This document shows, piece after piece, positions 46,877-58,700 of a stretch of 64,000 nucleotides of DNA. The DNA lies in the NCBI GenBank assembly GCA_041399065.1, contig JAWKTN010000002.1, positions 62,001 to 126,000 of the forward strand. Direction: 5' to 3'. Made by a program: the position numbers and the translations under genes. The notes beneath the pieces are model-generated. The model did no database searches. It was not told where the DNA came from and saw only the letters and a program-made list of their open reading frames with translations. This DNA is from JAGQPD01 sp020426865 (GTDB taxonomy: Bacteria; Planctomycetota; Planctomycetia; Pirellulales; Pirellulaceae). The stretch's first letter is position 1; the number at the start of each line of letters is the position of its first letter.

Positions 46877-47348
46877 GAACGCGTACCGGGATTCTGAGTA
46901 TGACTGCGATCCCGGCGCGGGATCGTAACATAACTGTGTCGGGCCTTCGGCCCTGGGGGCGCGGGGTGCGGAAACCGGGCCCTTCGGGCCCGGCAGGGGT
47001 TGTGAAGGGCCTTCGGCCCTGGGACGGCGAGTTCGAGGTGGCGTTTGTTCTATCGATGCAAAGGCCTTCCAGGCCTTCGGCCCGGAGGGCCGCAACAACC
47101 CAAGCCGGTGGCGCAGCCACCGGTGACGTGCCCCTGCGCAGCCCAGGCCCGAAGGGCCGACACAAAGTCGGCATGGCGATTGTGGTCGGGCGTTCGAGAG
47201 CCAGTGGCTGCCCCGCCCATCGCTCACGAGCAGCAGCAGGGGCCTGCGTGAGCGCCACGTTGGTTCAGCATCGCGGCGTTGACAATTGCAACGCCTTCGT
47301 GGAGAGTGACGTTAGTCGTGCACAGCGATTACCATGGTGTTGCGACAC
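46877..47348. repeat. UUCG-hairpin repeat block R4
   Basis: It begins at the GAAC beside IS91 copy C and repeats R1/R3. Together with P4, F4 and copy D it forms a ~2.18-kb duplicate of the unit at 35.26-37.46 kb. Confidence 0.9.
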
Positions 47349-47532
47349 GGCCCCCTCGCCAGCTCGCCCGGCAGGAGCCGAAGTTTGAGAGCTAGTGTGC
47401 AACGTGACACCCGCATTGGCCCCTTTCGGTCGCCGCCCGCGGCGGCGACCGAAAGGGCTTGGGGTGGAGAGGTCGCGGGGCGGGGCCAGCCTAACAAACT
47501 TTGGCTCCTGCCGGGCGAGCCGGCGAGGGGGC
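47349..47532. repeat. nested palindromic element P4
   Basis: Same outer arms and inner palindrome (CCCTTTCGGTCGCCGCC and complement, about 47420-47456) as P3. Confidence 0.9.
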
Positions 47533-47559
47533 CAGAAGCGCCACAGAGATGGTACTGCA

Positions 47560-47625
47560 ATGGCCCTTCCGAATCGAGATCGCTTTGCCGAATGCGGCTT
47601 GGAGCCTCATCCTGAGAAGACAAAG
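47560..47625 (+). pseudogene. group II intron reverse transcriptase fragment F4
   Basis: The codons NRDRFAECGLEPHPEKTK are the same RT remnant as F2 and F3, cut at the start of IS91 copy D. Confidence 0.65.
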
Positions 47626-49059
47626 CCGGATTCTAGGGTGGTCGTTGCCGATCGACTATCTGCACGGCGTGGTCACGTTGCCGCACGAATTCATTCCGTT
47701 GATCCTGACCAACGACAATGCGATGTACCGCCTGTTCTTTGAGTGTGTGGGGCGGACCTTGCGGGAACTGGCGATGGAAAAGCATGGGGCGCAGGTGGGT
47801 GTGGTAATGGTGCTGCATAGCTGGGGACAACGCATGAACAGCCATCCACATATCCACACGATCGTGACAGTTGGCGGTCTCTCGGTGGACGAGAACCGAT
47901 GGGTGACGGTGGCGGCGGACAGCATGTTCGCGCGGGAAGAGGTGGCGGAGCGGTTCCGCGAGTTGTTTGTGGCGGGCGTGCGGCAATTGTATCGTCGGCA
48001 GCAGTTGACGCTGCCATCGGACATGAAATGGATTGGCGGCGAGGAGGAACTGGAGCGTTGGCTGGAGTGGACACAGCAAAAACCATGGCAAGCGAACGTG
48101 CAGACGGCGCCACCGCACTGTCAGGGCCCGGAAGCGGTCGTCAAGTATCTGGCGGGATATGTGGTCGGATCGGCGATTCGTGACAGCCGCATCCTGCGTC
48201 ACGACGGCCGGTGCGTGGTGATTCGCGTGAAAAACTATCGCACCGGTCAATTCGAAGAGCAACCGATGACGGGCGAAGAATTCGTCGAGCGATTCGCCTT
48301 ACACATCTTGCCGCGAGGATTCCTGCGAGTGCGATATGTGGGGCTCTTCAGTGCCCAGCGACGTGCCGCGCGATTGGCCAAGTGCCGCGTGATGTGCGGC
48401 CTTCCATTGCCGAGCGAATCTGGCAACGCTGCTGATCAACCACGTGCGGATTCGGCGGAAGAGGAAACGGTCGAGCAACAAGAGCAAGAGGAGGCGCCAA
48501 CGCGCGAGCCGTACGCACCGGACTGTCGTCGCTGTGCGATGCCTGGGATGCAATCGCTGGGGCGGATGACGGTCCAAGCCACCAACTGGTTCGTGGCGGG
48601 CCTGCTTGCCTTTCACAGGCAAGTCTTTACGCAGCTGTCGACGCTCGACGATTGCCACACGTATCTCGCTTTGATGGACGAGTCGCTCGACGGCCTACCG
48701 GCAATGGAAGACCCCATCGAAGTCCAGTTCGGCCCGCTCTGTGAAGGACTGATTCCCGACATATGACGCCAGGCACTTGTGACATCCTGATCCAACCTAT
48801 TGTTCGTCGCTGGAAGCGACGAGGAGCGATGACGGTGCGCGCGGTGATCCGCGATCATGCGCCAACCTCGCGTCACATACGACAAAGCGTGACCATGTCA
48901 CGGACGCAATCTCGCTCCAACAGTGTGCCGCGCTTACCCAGCCTCACAAATCCCCTCTTCTGAGCTACGAGCAAGCCTTTCTCGGCTTATAGGCTCCAAG
49001 CATCACCGCCACGAATCCGTCTGCACCTGCGCCAATCAGGCTGTCAATCGCTCTTCATT
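47626..49059 (+). mobile_element. IS91-family element, 5'-truncated (copy D)
   Basis: Starts at the same codon as copy A (RILGWSLPIDYLHG), so the breakpoint is shared and the unit was duplicated. The transposase frame is otherwise open to 48766 but lacks the zinc-binding domain. Local differences from copy C (QFEEQPMTGEEF; HTYLALMDESLDG) show some age. The 3' end at 49059 is followed by GAAC (49060-49063). Confidence 0.92.
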
Positions 49060-49367
49060 GAACTAGGTTCGTAGTATGCTTCGCTGTATTCGGGAGCGGT
49101 ACCCTTATAACGTGAACGCGGAACGCGATATTGTGCGGCCGCGCCGGCGGCGGCAAATCCAGCCCCCATTGCTATGGCATTGTCAAAATTCGCTCCCGAT
49201 GGGTCCATGGGATTGCCATGGCTCGGAACGAAAAATGGGCCCAAAGTTCTATCAAGAAATCCAAGGTGCGATTGACTATCAAGCCATTCTCGATAATTCT
49301 CGACGCGCCAGCGATAGTAGGCCGCCGAATTCTGAGCGAATAACTGGGGAGGTTCCTTATCCCCCCG
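49060..49367 (-). pseudogene. fragment of a displaced RHS-type tip or associated protein
   Basis: An open minus-strand frame reads LFAQNSAAYYRWRVENYREW, then LDRTLGPFFVPSHGNPMD, PSGANFDNAIAMGAGFAAAG and GTAPEYSEAYYEPSS. It is bounded on one side by IS91 copy D (GAAC) and on the other by an IS630 end (49368), with neither start nor natural stop. The Gly/Ala-rich segment resembles the linker following RHS cores, so I regard it as a displaced tip fragment; this is an inference. Confidence 0.55.
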
Positions 49368-49462
49368 AGATACTACCTACGACAACGAAACAACAAACAT
49401 AAGGCGCAGTACGCAACAGCGGCATAGTCCCACTGTCGCAGAATTGCGCTCGGTCATTTAGT
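49368..49462 (+). mobile_element. IS630 3'-end remnant
   Basis: The last ~95 bp match the transposase 3' end and terminal repeat of the IS630 at 32.0 kb (CAGTACGCAACAGCGGCATAG, then TGTCGCAGAATTGCGCTCGG), with one end-repeat mismatch and small indels. The rest of the element is gone. Confidence 0.9.
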
Positions 49463-49729
49463 CTAATCGCTTCGCTCATGCGGATTAGCCAGTTTGTTCG
49501 ATTCGGATTTGCCGTTTCCTGCGTTCATGCCTTCCTGTTGTGGGTTATGTGTTACGATTACCCAACCAAGCATCAAAAACCCAGCTTCTAATCCGGCAAC
49601 TAGTACAACTCCGATCACGGCTCCAATAGCGATTCCGTATGCGTCAAACCCCATGAAATATGCAGCATAGCCGCCGAAAAATGGGGAAAGAAATAGCGCA
49701 AGGACGAATACGACTTGCAGGCAAGACAT
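49463..49729 (-). CDS. small two-TM membrane protein, candidate immunity to the resident RHS tip
   Basis: The 88-aa protein starts at ATG 49729, nine bases after the RHS stop with AGAGG between, so it is almost certainly cotranslated with RHS. Two hydrophobic segments (VVFVLALFLSPFFGGYAAYFMG and AIAIGAVIGVVLVAGLEAGFLMLGWVIV) span the inner membrane; the tail (about 60-88) is hydrophilic. Immunity genes directly follow RHS toxins, so this is the natural candidate. A membrane immunity protein would fit a membrane-acting toxin tip. No family recognised. Confidence 0.7.
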   Translation of the reverse strand: MSCLQVVFVLALFLSPFFGGYAAYFMGFDAYGIAIGAVIGVVLVAGLEAGFLMLGWVIVTHNPQQEGMNAGNGKSESNKLANPHERSD

Positions 49730-49738
49730 AGCGGACCT

Positions 49739-52700
49739 CTAGGGCTTCAAAACATCGACACAGGGCTGAATTACCGATCGAGACGCTGCATCCGGTCCCT
49801 TGCCAATCGTAGAGGGAATCCCCGCTAGGAAATCGAAGACCCAAGCAAACGGGTTGAAGGCCCGCCACGGGTGGTATCGGATAAGGTACGTTCCTCGAGC
49901 GATAGTTGCCTCAACAGAGCCGCCAGCGAGTCCGGCAGCTTCAAGTTCGCTCCAAAGTGCCGCGGCATAGGTCCGATTGCCGATTTGGTACTGCCACCAC
50001 TTTTCGCTTAGAATGCGAAGCCCCAAAACTTCTGCGTCACCAGCCGCTCCCTGGTTTAGCCATGAAGTGAATTTGGAATTTGGGCCCAAATGTGGCCCGG
50101 CTAAGCCCTCTGCAAAACCCACGAGCAAACCGTTGTGCAACGACGTGTTTACCCCGGCGAGCAAGGCAGAATTCGCATCTTCGTGCCTTGCTGCCTCGAA
50201 TCCGCCCGTAACGGAACCAACAATGGCCCCTAGCATAGCGCCTCGTTCGGCCACAATGATGGCGGTCGCAGCGGCTTCAGTGCTAGATCCGCCAACGGCG
50301 ATCGTGGATCCGTAGCCGACAAAGCCTGCCGTAGGGCCTGCTGCAAGTGCTCCTCCCGCCGCACAAAGCCCTCCAACGTTGGCACCCATTGCAGTATTCT
50401 GGACCCAAACTGGCGCGTTTTCGTTTGCGAGTTGTCCGTGCGGTCCTAGCCGATACGCCAACTCCCACGTTCGCGTACTGTCGAATCCCGTCGCGTCTTG
50501 CGTAACGGCCCCGGCAGTCACAAATACAGAACCAACAGTCTTTACGCCCGATGCTTCAAACGCCCATACGCTGTCCCACACTTCATGCGACATTGGGTTG
50601 ACAAATCCTATCCAAGTCTGTTCGGCATCGCTATGTAGTCCCCATGTTAACGGATTCCAGAGATTCGCCAATCCCGATGGGTCCGTGGATGTCAGACTCT
50701 TATTCTGCACATATCGAGTCAAATTCCCATCTCCACCCGCGAACCCGATCGGATCTTCGCTGATCCAGCGACCGGTTTGGTTGTCGTACCATCTGTGCAA
50801 ATTATTTTGTAGACCAGTCGCATCGTCGAATGGTCTACCTGTAAATCCGAATAGTTCGTCAATGGCCTGCGGGTTAGTTTCGCCGGTTACATTCCCGAAT
50901 GAGTCGTAGATTTTGTGCACGGCAACGGTCGTCTGGCCGTTATCGTAGACAGCCAAATCGCGGACGCTTCCCAAATGGTCAGTCAGTGCCCAATAAACGT
51001 CGTTGAGTGTCGCATTGTTCAAATCGTTCACGACTTCGTCGGCTAACAACTGGTCGACGCCTGGTCCCCATAGATAGCGGTGCGATAGGTTCGACATTGC
51101 TAGATCACCAGACGTTTGTCCATCAAACTGCATGACCATTTGGCCCATGTCATGAATAAACGTCGTTTTCGTGATGTCGTTTGTCGTATTCGGGTCGCCG
51201 TCGAGATCCTGCGTCCGACCTATCCACTGATTCAAATAGTCGTATGAGTTCTCAACTACTCCACCAGCACCGAGCGGATTATCGGAGGTGTAAAGGTTCG
51301 TGATTTGATCTAGAGTTAATGTCTCTTTGTAGACGCGCACATCATCGACATTGCCGTAGAAGTATTGCGGATTCCACGATGCTGCAAAGTATCCAAGATA
51401 GAGTGGTAGCGAATTATCGGTCGTGACTGTGGGTGTTCCCGCGGTAGTTGTTCGCAAGACTCCGTCAAGATACATCCGAATTGTATTTGAGCTCTGCTCT
51501 ATCGTAACGGCGATATGATGCCATCCATTGATTAGATTGGCGTCTGTCAAATAGTTGTATTGCCAACCCTGCCCAGGAACTCCCGTGTCGATAATGAACT
51601 CCAGGCGGTCCGGGCTGTAATTTGGCCGGAATCGAAGCAGCCAACCGGAAATCGAATCGGTTGACGAGGTCGAGTGTACCTTTCCCTGCATAGCTAGGAC
51701 ACGGATACTTGTATCGCTGTATGGAGCATCAATATTAAACCACATACTTAGACTGAAATCGTCATCTTGGATTTCAAACTCGTCATGCGTGCCTAGATTT
51801 GCATAGGCATTCGTTCCGTTGAAGTAGAGCGACGTGCCATCTGTGCTCACAGGGGAAGCATCTGTCGTGTCCCAGGTAGTATTTACATGAGTGCCGTCGA
51901 ACCCATTTGGTCCAATGTCCTCGATGGTGCTACCGCCATTCATCGGCCAGTTGGCCGTCTCAGCGACGCCACCCATAATGACTTTGACCAAACGATTACG
52001 GTTATCCCATTCATATGTTGTCGTTTCGCCTGTTAGGGTATTTGTTCTAACCGTGCGATTGCCTTCGGCGTCGTACAAATAGTCAAAAGTACCGTCGGAC
52101 AACAGGCGATTAAATGTCTCGATCTCATAGTCCTGTGCCGTGCCATTGGCATTTGTTGCCAGGTCGCGGTTGCCATTGGCGTCGTAGGCATAATCTTCGT
52201 CAACTATGCCAGCGCCGATGTAAAGTGCTTCTTCGAGCTGTCGGCGATTGTCATAATTGTAATCTACCTGTTCGTCAGGATGAACCTGATTCGTGATACC
52301 CCTCAATTGGTTCCGAGGGTCGAAGGTGTAGGAGTAGCCTGCAAGGACCGTGCCCACCCCAGGGGTGTCTCCATCACGATGCTTAATACTTCCAACACGC
52401 CCAGCTTTGTCGAAGTCAAACTCGGAGACTGTGACAGCGTTTTGGGATGTCCCGGTACTACCAGCGTAACGCTTGACAAGATCCAGCTGGCCAGCTAGGT
52501 CAAAATCAATATCGATCAACTTATTGGCAACTCCATTGCCACCAGCCGAGCCTTGCTGAAGAATCGTATCGATCCTGTTCAACGCATCGTAAGTATACGC
52601 GTTGCGGAAGTCATCTATCGCCCCGACGCGATGCTGTGATGATCGCAGGTTGCCGTACAAATCATAGTTGTAGTCAGTGTCGACGGCAGGAGTAAGTCCG

Positions 52701-55700
52701 GGAAGCTGTCGGCTCGTTGATGCAAGTCGATTTAGGTCATCGAATTGATATGTATATGTGTGTGATGTATCGCCGGCGCTGAGCAATCGATCCGCCGTGT
52801 CGTAACCATACGTAAAGTGTTCGATGCTGTTTACTGGCCCGACGTTGGCTTCGGTCTGGTTAAGATACCAGTACTCGTCTGTGATGCGGTCGAGGTTGTC
52901 GTACACAAAATCTACGACGCGACCATTGCGGTCGACCTGACGCTCCAAGCGACCGACCACATCATACGTGTAGTTGCGGGTTCCAAACGTGGTGGATTCC
53001 AACACGGTTCGATCAAGGGAGTCGTACACCCATTGTGTTTGATTGCCTGCTGGATCGGTGAGTTTCGTCGTATTTCCGACACGATCGTAAGCGAATAGCG
53101 TCTCACCATTGTCGGGATCAACGGTTTTCGTGACTCGGTTTAGCCCGTCGTAGACCATCTCCGTTTTCGCAAACGTCCACTCGCCGATTGTGCCATTGTA
53201 TGACAAAGGTTCTAACACGGCGGTGCGATTCCCATTCGCGTCGTACTCGTACCGGACAAAAGGACTGCCGTTCGATTCGGAGGGGTCGACTTCGGCGAAC
53301 CCCCATAGGGCTCCAGTCACGGGATTTGGCCCCACTTCTCGAATCAAGAGTCCCAAATTGTCATAATCGTACCGGGTCTTGCGAACATCAAGCAGGGAAT
53401 CGACGGTCTCGCGAAACTCCTTTAGCTGACTGTTGGCGTCCCACACATATTCGACGATTGAATGCTGCCCGCTGCCTGCATCGGGGCTAATGCTTTTGGA
53501 AACCCGGTTGAGGTGGTCGTATTCATAACTTGTTTGGTTGGAGAGGGGATCGGTTATCTTCGCAACGTTCCCCCGCTCATCGTACTTGTAATTCCAAATG
53601 GGAGTGGACAACGTTCCAGACACAACATCAAATACCTCTGGCAACACTTCATTTTTTAGGCGTCCCGCGCCGTCATATTGGTAGGTTGTGATACGCGTGA
53701 CATCGACGCCATTGTCAATATCAACAAGTTCTTCGGACCAATCGAGGTTGCCATCTCGGTAGTAAGCATATTTCACCCAGTGCTCCAGTTCAGGTTGCCC
53801 GCTACCGTAGTTCTGTGTCAGCAACGTAAGGCGATTGCGGTCGTCGTATTCCGCTCGTAGCTCGCGATCAAGCTCGTCAGTAACTGCCACAGTATTGCTC
53901 AAGGTATCGAACGTGAATAATGTGGAAGTTAGTTGCTCAGGACGTGTGATGCGGATGGGACGACCTGCAGCGTCGTACTCGTAGCTCGTCGTCCGTTTCT
54001 CAGCGTCCGTTAGGTGAAGCATTTGACCAGCCGGATCGTAGGTAAAAAAAGTACGCGAAAAATGCGGTCCGAAAACACCCGTCAGGCGGTGCCGAGCGTC
54101 GTAACTGTAAGCGGAGAGATTAAAACGGGGGTCCAGAACAAATACGTTATCACCGCGACGATCATAACCGTAGAACTCTCGAGATGACTCACGTGGACCC
54201 TCGTCGTCAGGATCGGGCGAGACCGTAGCAATCAATTGGTCAATTCGATCATAGATGTAATTCGTTGTCTGCCCCAACGGGTCAATGGTCGCCCACACTT
54301 CGCCGACATAGTTATACAAATACTCTGTCGCGCTTTCGTCTGGCCCTTGGAAATCACGAGTGACTTTCGATAGGTCGCCAAAATGGTAGTCGTAACGCGT
54401 CGCAACACTGCCGGCACCTCCTGTCGTATCCGTCTCTGTTTGCGTTTTAAGGCGGCCGGACGGCCAGTAATCGTACGTTACCTTCGGAACGAGTTGACCA
54501 TCCCCTGGGGCAGGGAGAGTAACGGATGTCACGCGGTTGAGTGCGTCATACTCCAATGCTGTGGTACGAAAAGAGGTGGCATCGAAGTACTCGCGGACTT
54601 CTTGAGGATTTCCTTGAGTATCAAAGTCTTGATAGACGATACGCTGCTCGTCCGAAGTACCGGCAGCAAAAACCGTTTCACTAAGACTGCGTCCCGGACC
54701 ACCGTACGCGAAGCCAGTCACAATGTTCTTCGTTTCAAGCGTCAACGGATTGTACAGGTATTGGGTGATTGACGATAATTCGCCCTGTGTCGAATAGTCA
54801 TAGGTTACTACGATATCATTGTCGAGGCCAGAGCCGTCAGCGGGCATTTCGTGACGGACGATTGTCTGAAGAATCTTCGGAGTTGTACCTTCATATTGAT
54901 GGACGAATGTCGTCCGGCGGCCCAATTCATCTGTGTATTCCGTGGGCCGTGAGAACGTGTCATACTTCCAACGGACACTACTGCCATCAAAATGTGTAAC
55001 GGTTTCTAAATTGTAGTGGTCATCGTAGCCATAGATCGTCTCGTCAAGCAGCCCTCCCGTCACGTCGTCGTACAGGGCCGAACGTTCGACCTGTCCAACG
55101 GAGTTGTAGTCGTACACAAACATTCGACCGGCCGGGTCGATGATCTGGCTGATCCAACTTCCGTTGACATCGTAAATGCTAAGTCTTCCGTACTCGTCGC
55201 TGATGCCGCCACCACGAAGTGGCGCGCTTACATCCTCGTCGTAATAGATCCCCTGCAGCGCACCTACTTTCAGGCCAGCATAAATCTTACTGTACGGTTG
55301 AAATCTCGGCGTGACGGTATGTCGCGACGGCTCGCCCCCAATACTCCGACTGATGATGTCACCTTTCAGGCTGAAATCTTCGGAAAAAACATCGGGATTG
55401 GTGTACGACGTCAGTCGGTCATCATCGTAGCCAAATAGTGCCGTGGGCGAAACTTCCGGCCCTCCGCCGTCGCCACTGCCATCGGGGTCTGGATACGTGA
55501 TCGTTGAAAGCAGCTGTCCGACACTACCGGCGCTATAATTGAAACCAAACGTCTGTGTACCGCCGCCCGGTAGAACCTCGCGCATCTGCGACGCATAAGA
55601 TGATCCCGAATCGTAGTCAACGTGATATTGTCGGCCGTCGTAAGAATTTTGGATCGTGGACAATTTCACGCGCCGCAACGTTTGTGGCTCTTCGATGATG

Positions 55701-58700
55701 TTCGGTGACCAGCCGAATTCGAGTTCATTTCCGTACGTGTCACGTTTCTTCAACAACAACCCAGAAATAAATGGTTCGCTGCCGAGATCGCTTACGAGAT
55801 TCCCGTCAAAGTGCTTTTCGTTGCCAAACTTGTCGGTGATGACATAGGTTGTAATGTTCGTGGTGCTGTCGGTGACCTTCGACAACATGGAGTAACCCGG
55901 ATCTCTGTCGGCTGGCCCGCCGACAAAAGGAAACGTGAGTATGTAGCCGTCATCTCGGATCCAGAGGATTTGTCCGTCTGCGTCGTCAGGATTGATCAGC
56001 AACTGCTCGCTACCTCCAATTGTCCATCCCTTGCCGATTCCCACATTGTCGGGGCGAACGAGCGTAATCCAGGCAGGGGCAGTAACGAAGTGAGCGGACT
56101 GGTCTGGCTCGGAAGCGTGAGTTTGAATCCACGTATCCAACTGGTATTTATATACTCCAGAAGGGATGTTCGGTGTGTTGACAGAGAAATAGAATGTCCC
56201 CAGCTCGTTATTGTCGGTTGTTCTATTGTTGATTATGTGACCAAGAACCGGCTGTAACTCGCTTGCGCCTTCGCTGAGGAATTCCATTTTGTAATTCAGG
56301 TCAATCGCAGAAAAGACCCGCCCGCCGTAGTAGTACCTAAAATCGACGCGAACGATCTCCTCGGCATAGTCCGGGCGATACGAGGCATTGACGGTTCCCA
56401 ACGGCGTCGACGAGCGGATATTGGCCGAGGTTGGCTCAACTTTCATCTTGCCGTCCAGAGTACAGGAACATGTACATGCACAAGCGACTGCGTTATCACG
56501 CCACGGATATTCAATTGACACATTCTGGACTTCCACGCCCTCGACATTGATGTAAATCTTGGCTGTATTGGACCGCGGGCCGTTGGACGTATCGTGTGTG
56601 AGTTCATATTCAATCACATCCAATCCAAGGAAGCCTGGAGTGGGAACGTACTTGATCTGGCCAAAATCCAAGGTTCGCTCTGACACATTTACATCCTGGT
56701 ATGGCTCCTGGATAGTCGTACCATTCTCGATTCGCGTCTTATCTTCAAGGAAGTCCCATTCAACGATTTGAGGGATTTGCTCCGGTTCTAATGTTTGGCC
56801 GGTGTCGTCTATTATCCGGATAAATGGCTCATTTAGGGTAGAGTTCCCACTCTGTACTGAATTATAAAAATCAGCCTCACCAAAGCCTTTCAAAAGGTCA
56901 ATTACAATCGGAGTCGACGTTCCTGTTTCTTGTCGACGAATAAAGAATTCTTTATCGTGCGTTGTTGGTGCTCCATCGACACCGGGGTGGTCGTACAATG
57001 TATAGGGTGCCTGCCATGGGTGGTCTACCAGGTTAAAAGTGATGGACTTTGAATCTTCCAGAGCTGGAGAGAATCCGGACGTGGCCACGACTTCGAATGT
57101 CATCGAGGTAGGATACCCTGCCGTCTGCGGTGGCGCCGTCCAGTTAATCGAACCTAAACCGTTTCCATCCATCTCGGGAAGATAAGTGCCCCACCCGCTC
57201 GACGGCAGATTCCTGAGAGAGTAACTAATATTGTCGCCGTCCGTGTCGTGGGCCCAAACGTCCAGGTACACGGTCGTGCCGGCTCGAACTTCAACAGCGT
57301 CACTGATCGCGTCGACTGTCGGATTGCCAATCGCGAGAATGACCGGCCCGCTTTGCGTGACATTAACACTTGATCCATCGGCACTTCGGAAAACCTGCCT
57401 GTCTCCTGACTCGTCGGTGACCTGTCCGATGGTATCGCCAACGTAGCTGTCGGTACCGCTTCCGCCGTTTAGTAGGTCAGACGGACTTTCAGAATGAATT
57501 TCGTCGTCGCCATCTCCCCCGAAGACGGAGTTGTTGCTTCCGTCAGTGTGAATCAAATCGTTGCCTGTATCGCCATATAAGAAGTCGTTGCCTCCCATTC
57601 CGACGACGACGTCCGCACCATCCCCACCGTGAATCGTGTCAACGAAATTCCCGCCAACCAAGGTATCATTGCCAGCGCCGCCGTAAACCGTTACGCCGAT
57701 GGGAAAATCGGGCTTCACGACTATTGCATCATCACCGCTTCCGCCGCGCGCGTAAGCGCCCTTCACAGGATCGGGGGGCGAAAGACCGGTTAGCTCCTCG
57801 GTTGCTGATTCGCCGGTAATGGATATCGCATCTATTGACAATGAAATAACATCATGGTCACTACTACCGAATGCTTGCCAAGTGCCGTCTAACTCCACGA
57901 ACACTCCGCCGGCAAACAACAGCTCGTTATTCAGCGTCGATTGTTCGGACTCGACAAAGGTTGGGACTAAGCGGGCATATAGCTCATAATCTTCATTTGG
58001 GTCATTGCCGAAGTTTGCAGCGAACGCAATTTCATGATGTCCGACACTCAAATCCCCGCCGGCTGTAACCGGATGAGTCATCAGGATTTGATCAGTACTC
58101 TCCGTGCGCGCGATTATTTCTACCGAGAGAGATATAAGCGGAGCATACACAACATTGTAGTCGACGCGAAGTTCGCTGGCCTCGGATCGGAAGTCCTTGA
58201 TTATGGCATCTGGAAACGATGTGAGTGTGAGTACGGGATAAGTCGAAGTGCTCGCTTCGGACGTCGCGTACTTCACCACCGACAGTGGGCCGGCGGGACT
58301 CGTCTCAGAAACCTGAAACGATGCCATAGGCACGGACGGCACAACAGTAACTCCGACATTGTCGTACCAAACGGCGTAGTCGGCAGCATCGACTACACCG
58401 TTGAAGTTGCCATCACCCTCCTGAAACTTGGCATCCACCTTGTTGAAATTATCCTGCCACACGGTCCAATCGGCACCCCCAACTGATCCGTCCAGGTTAT
58501 AGTCACCGCGAGCAAGGCCATGTCTAACGAAGAAGGCGTCAACGTCTGAGACGTCGATGACATTGTCCCAATTGCTATCGCCGCGATGGACAAGCTCGTT
58601 GTTGTAACTCGCCAAAAACTCATATGCTTCAACGTAGGCATCAAAATCAAGAACGGCTGTATGAAACAACTCAATATCACCAGAGACTCCTGGGATGTCC

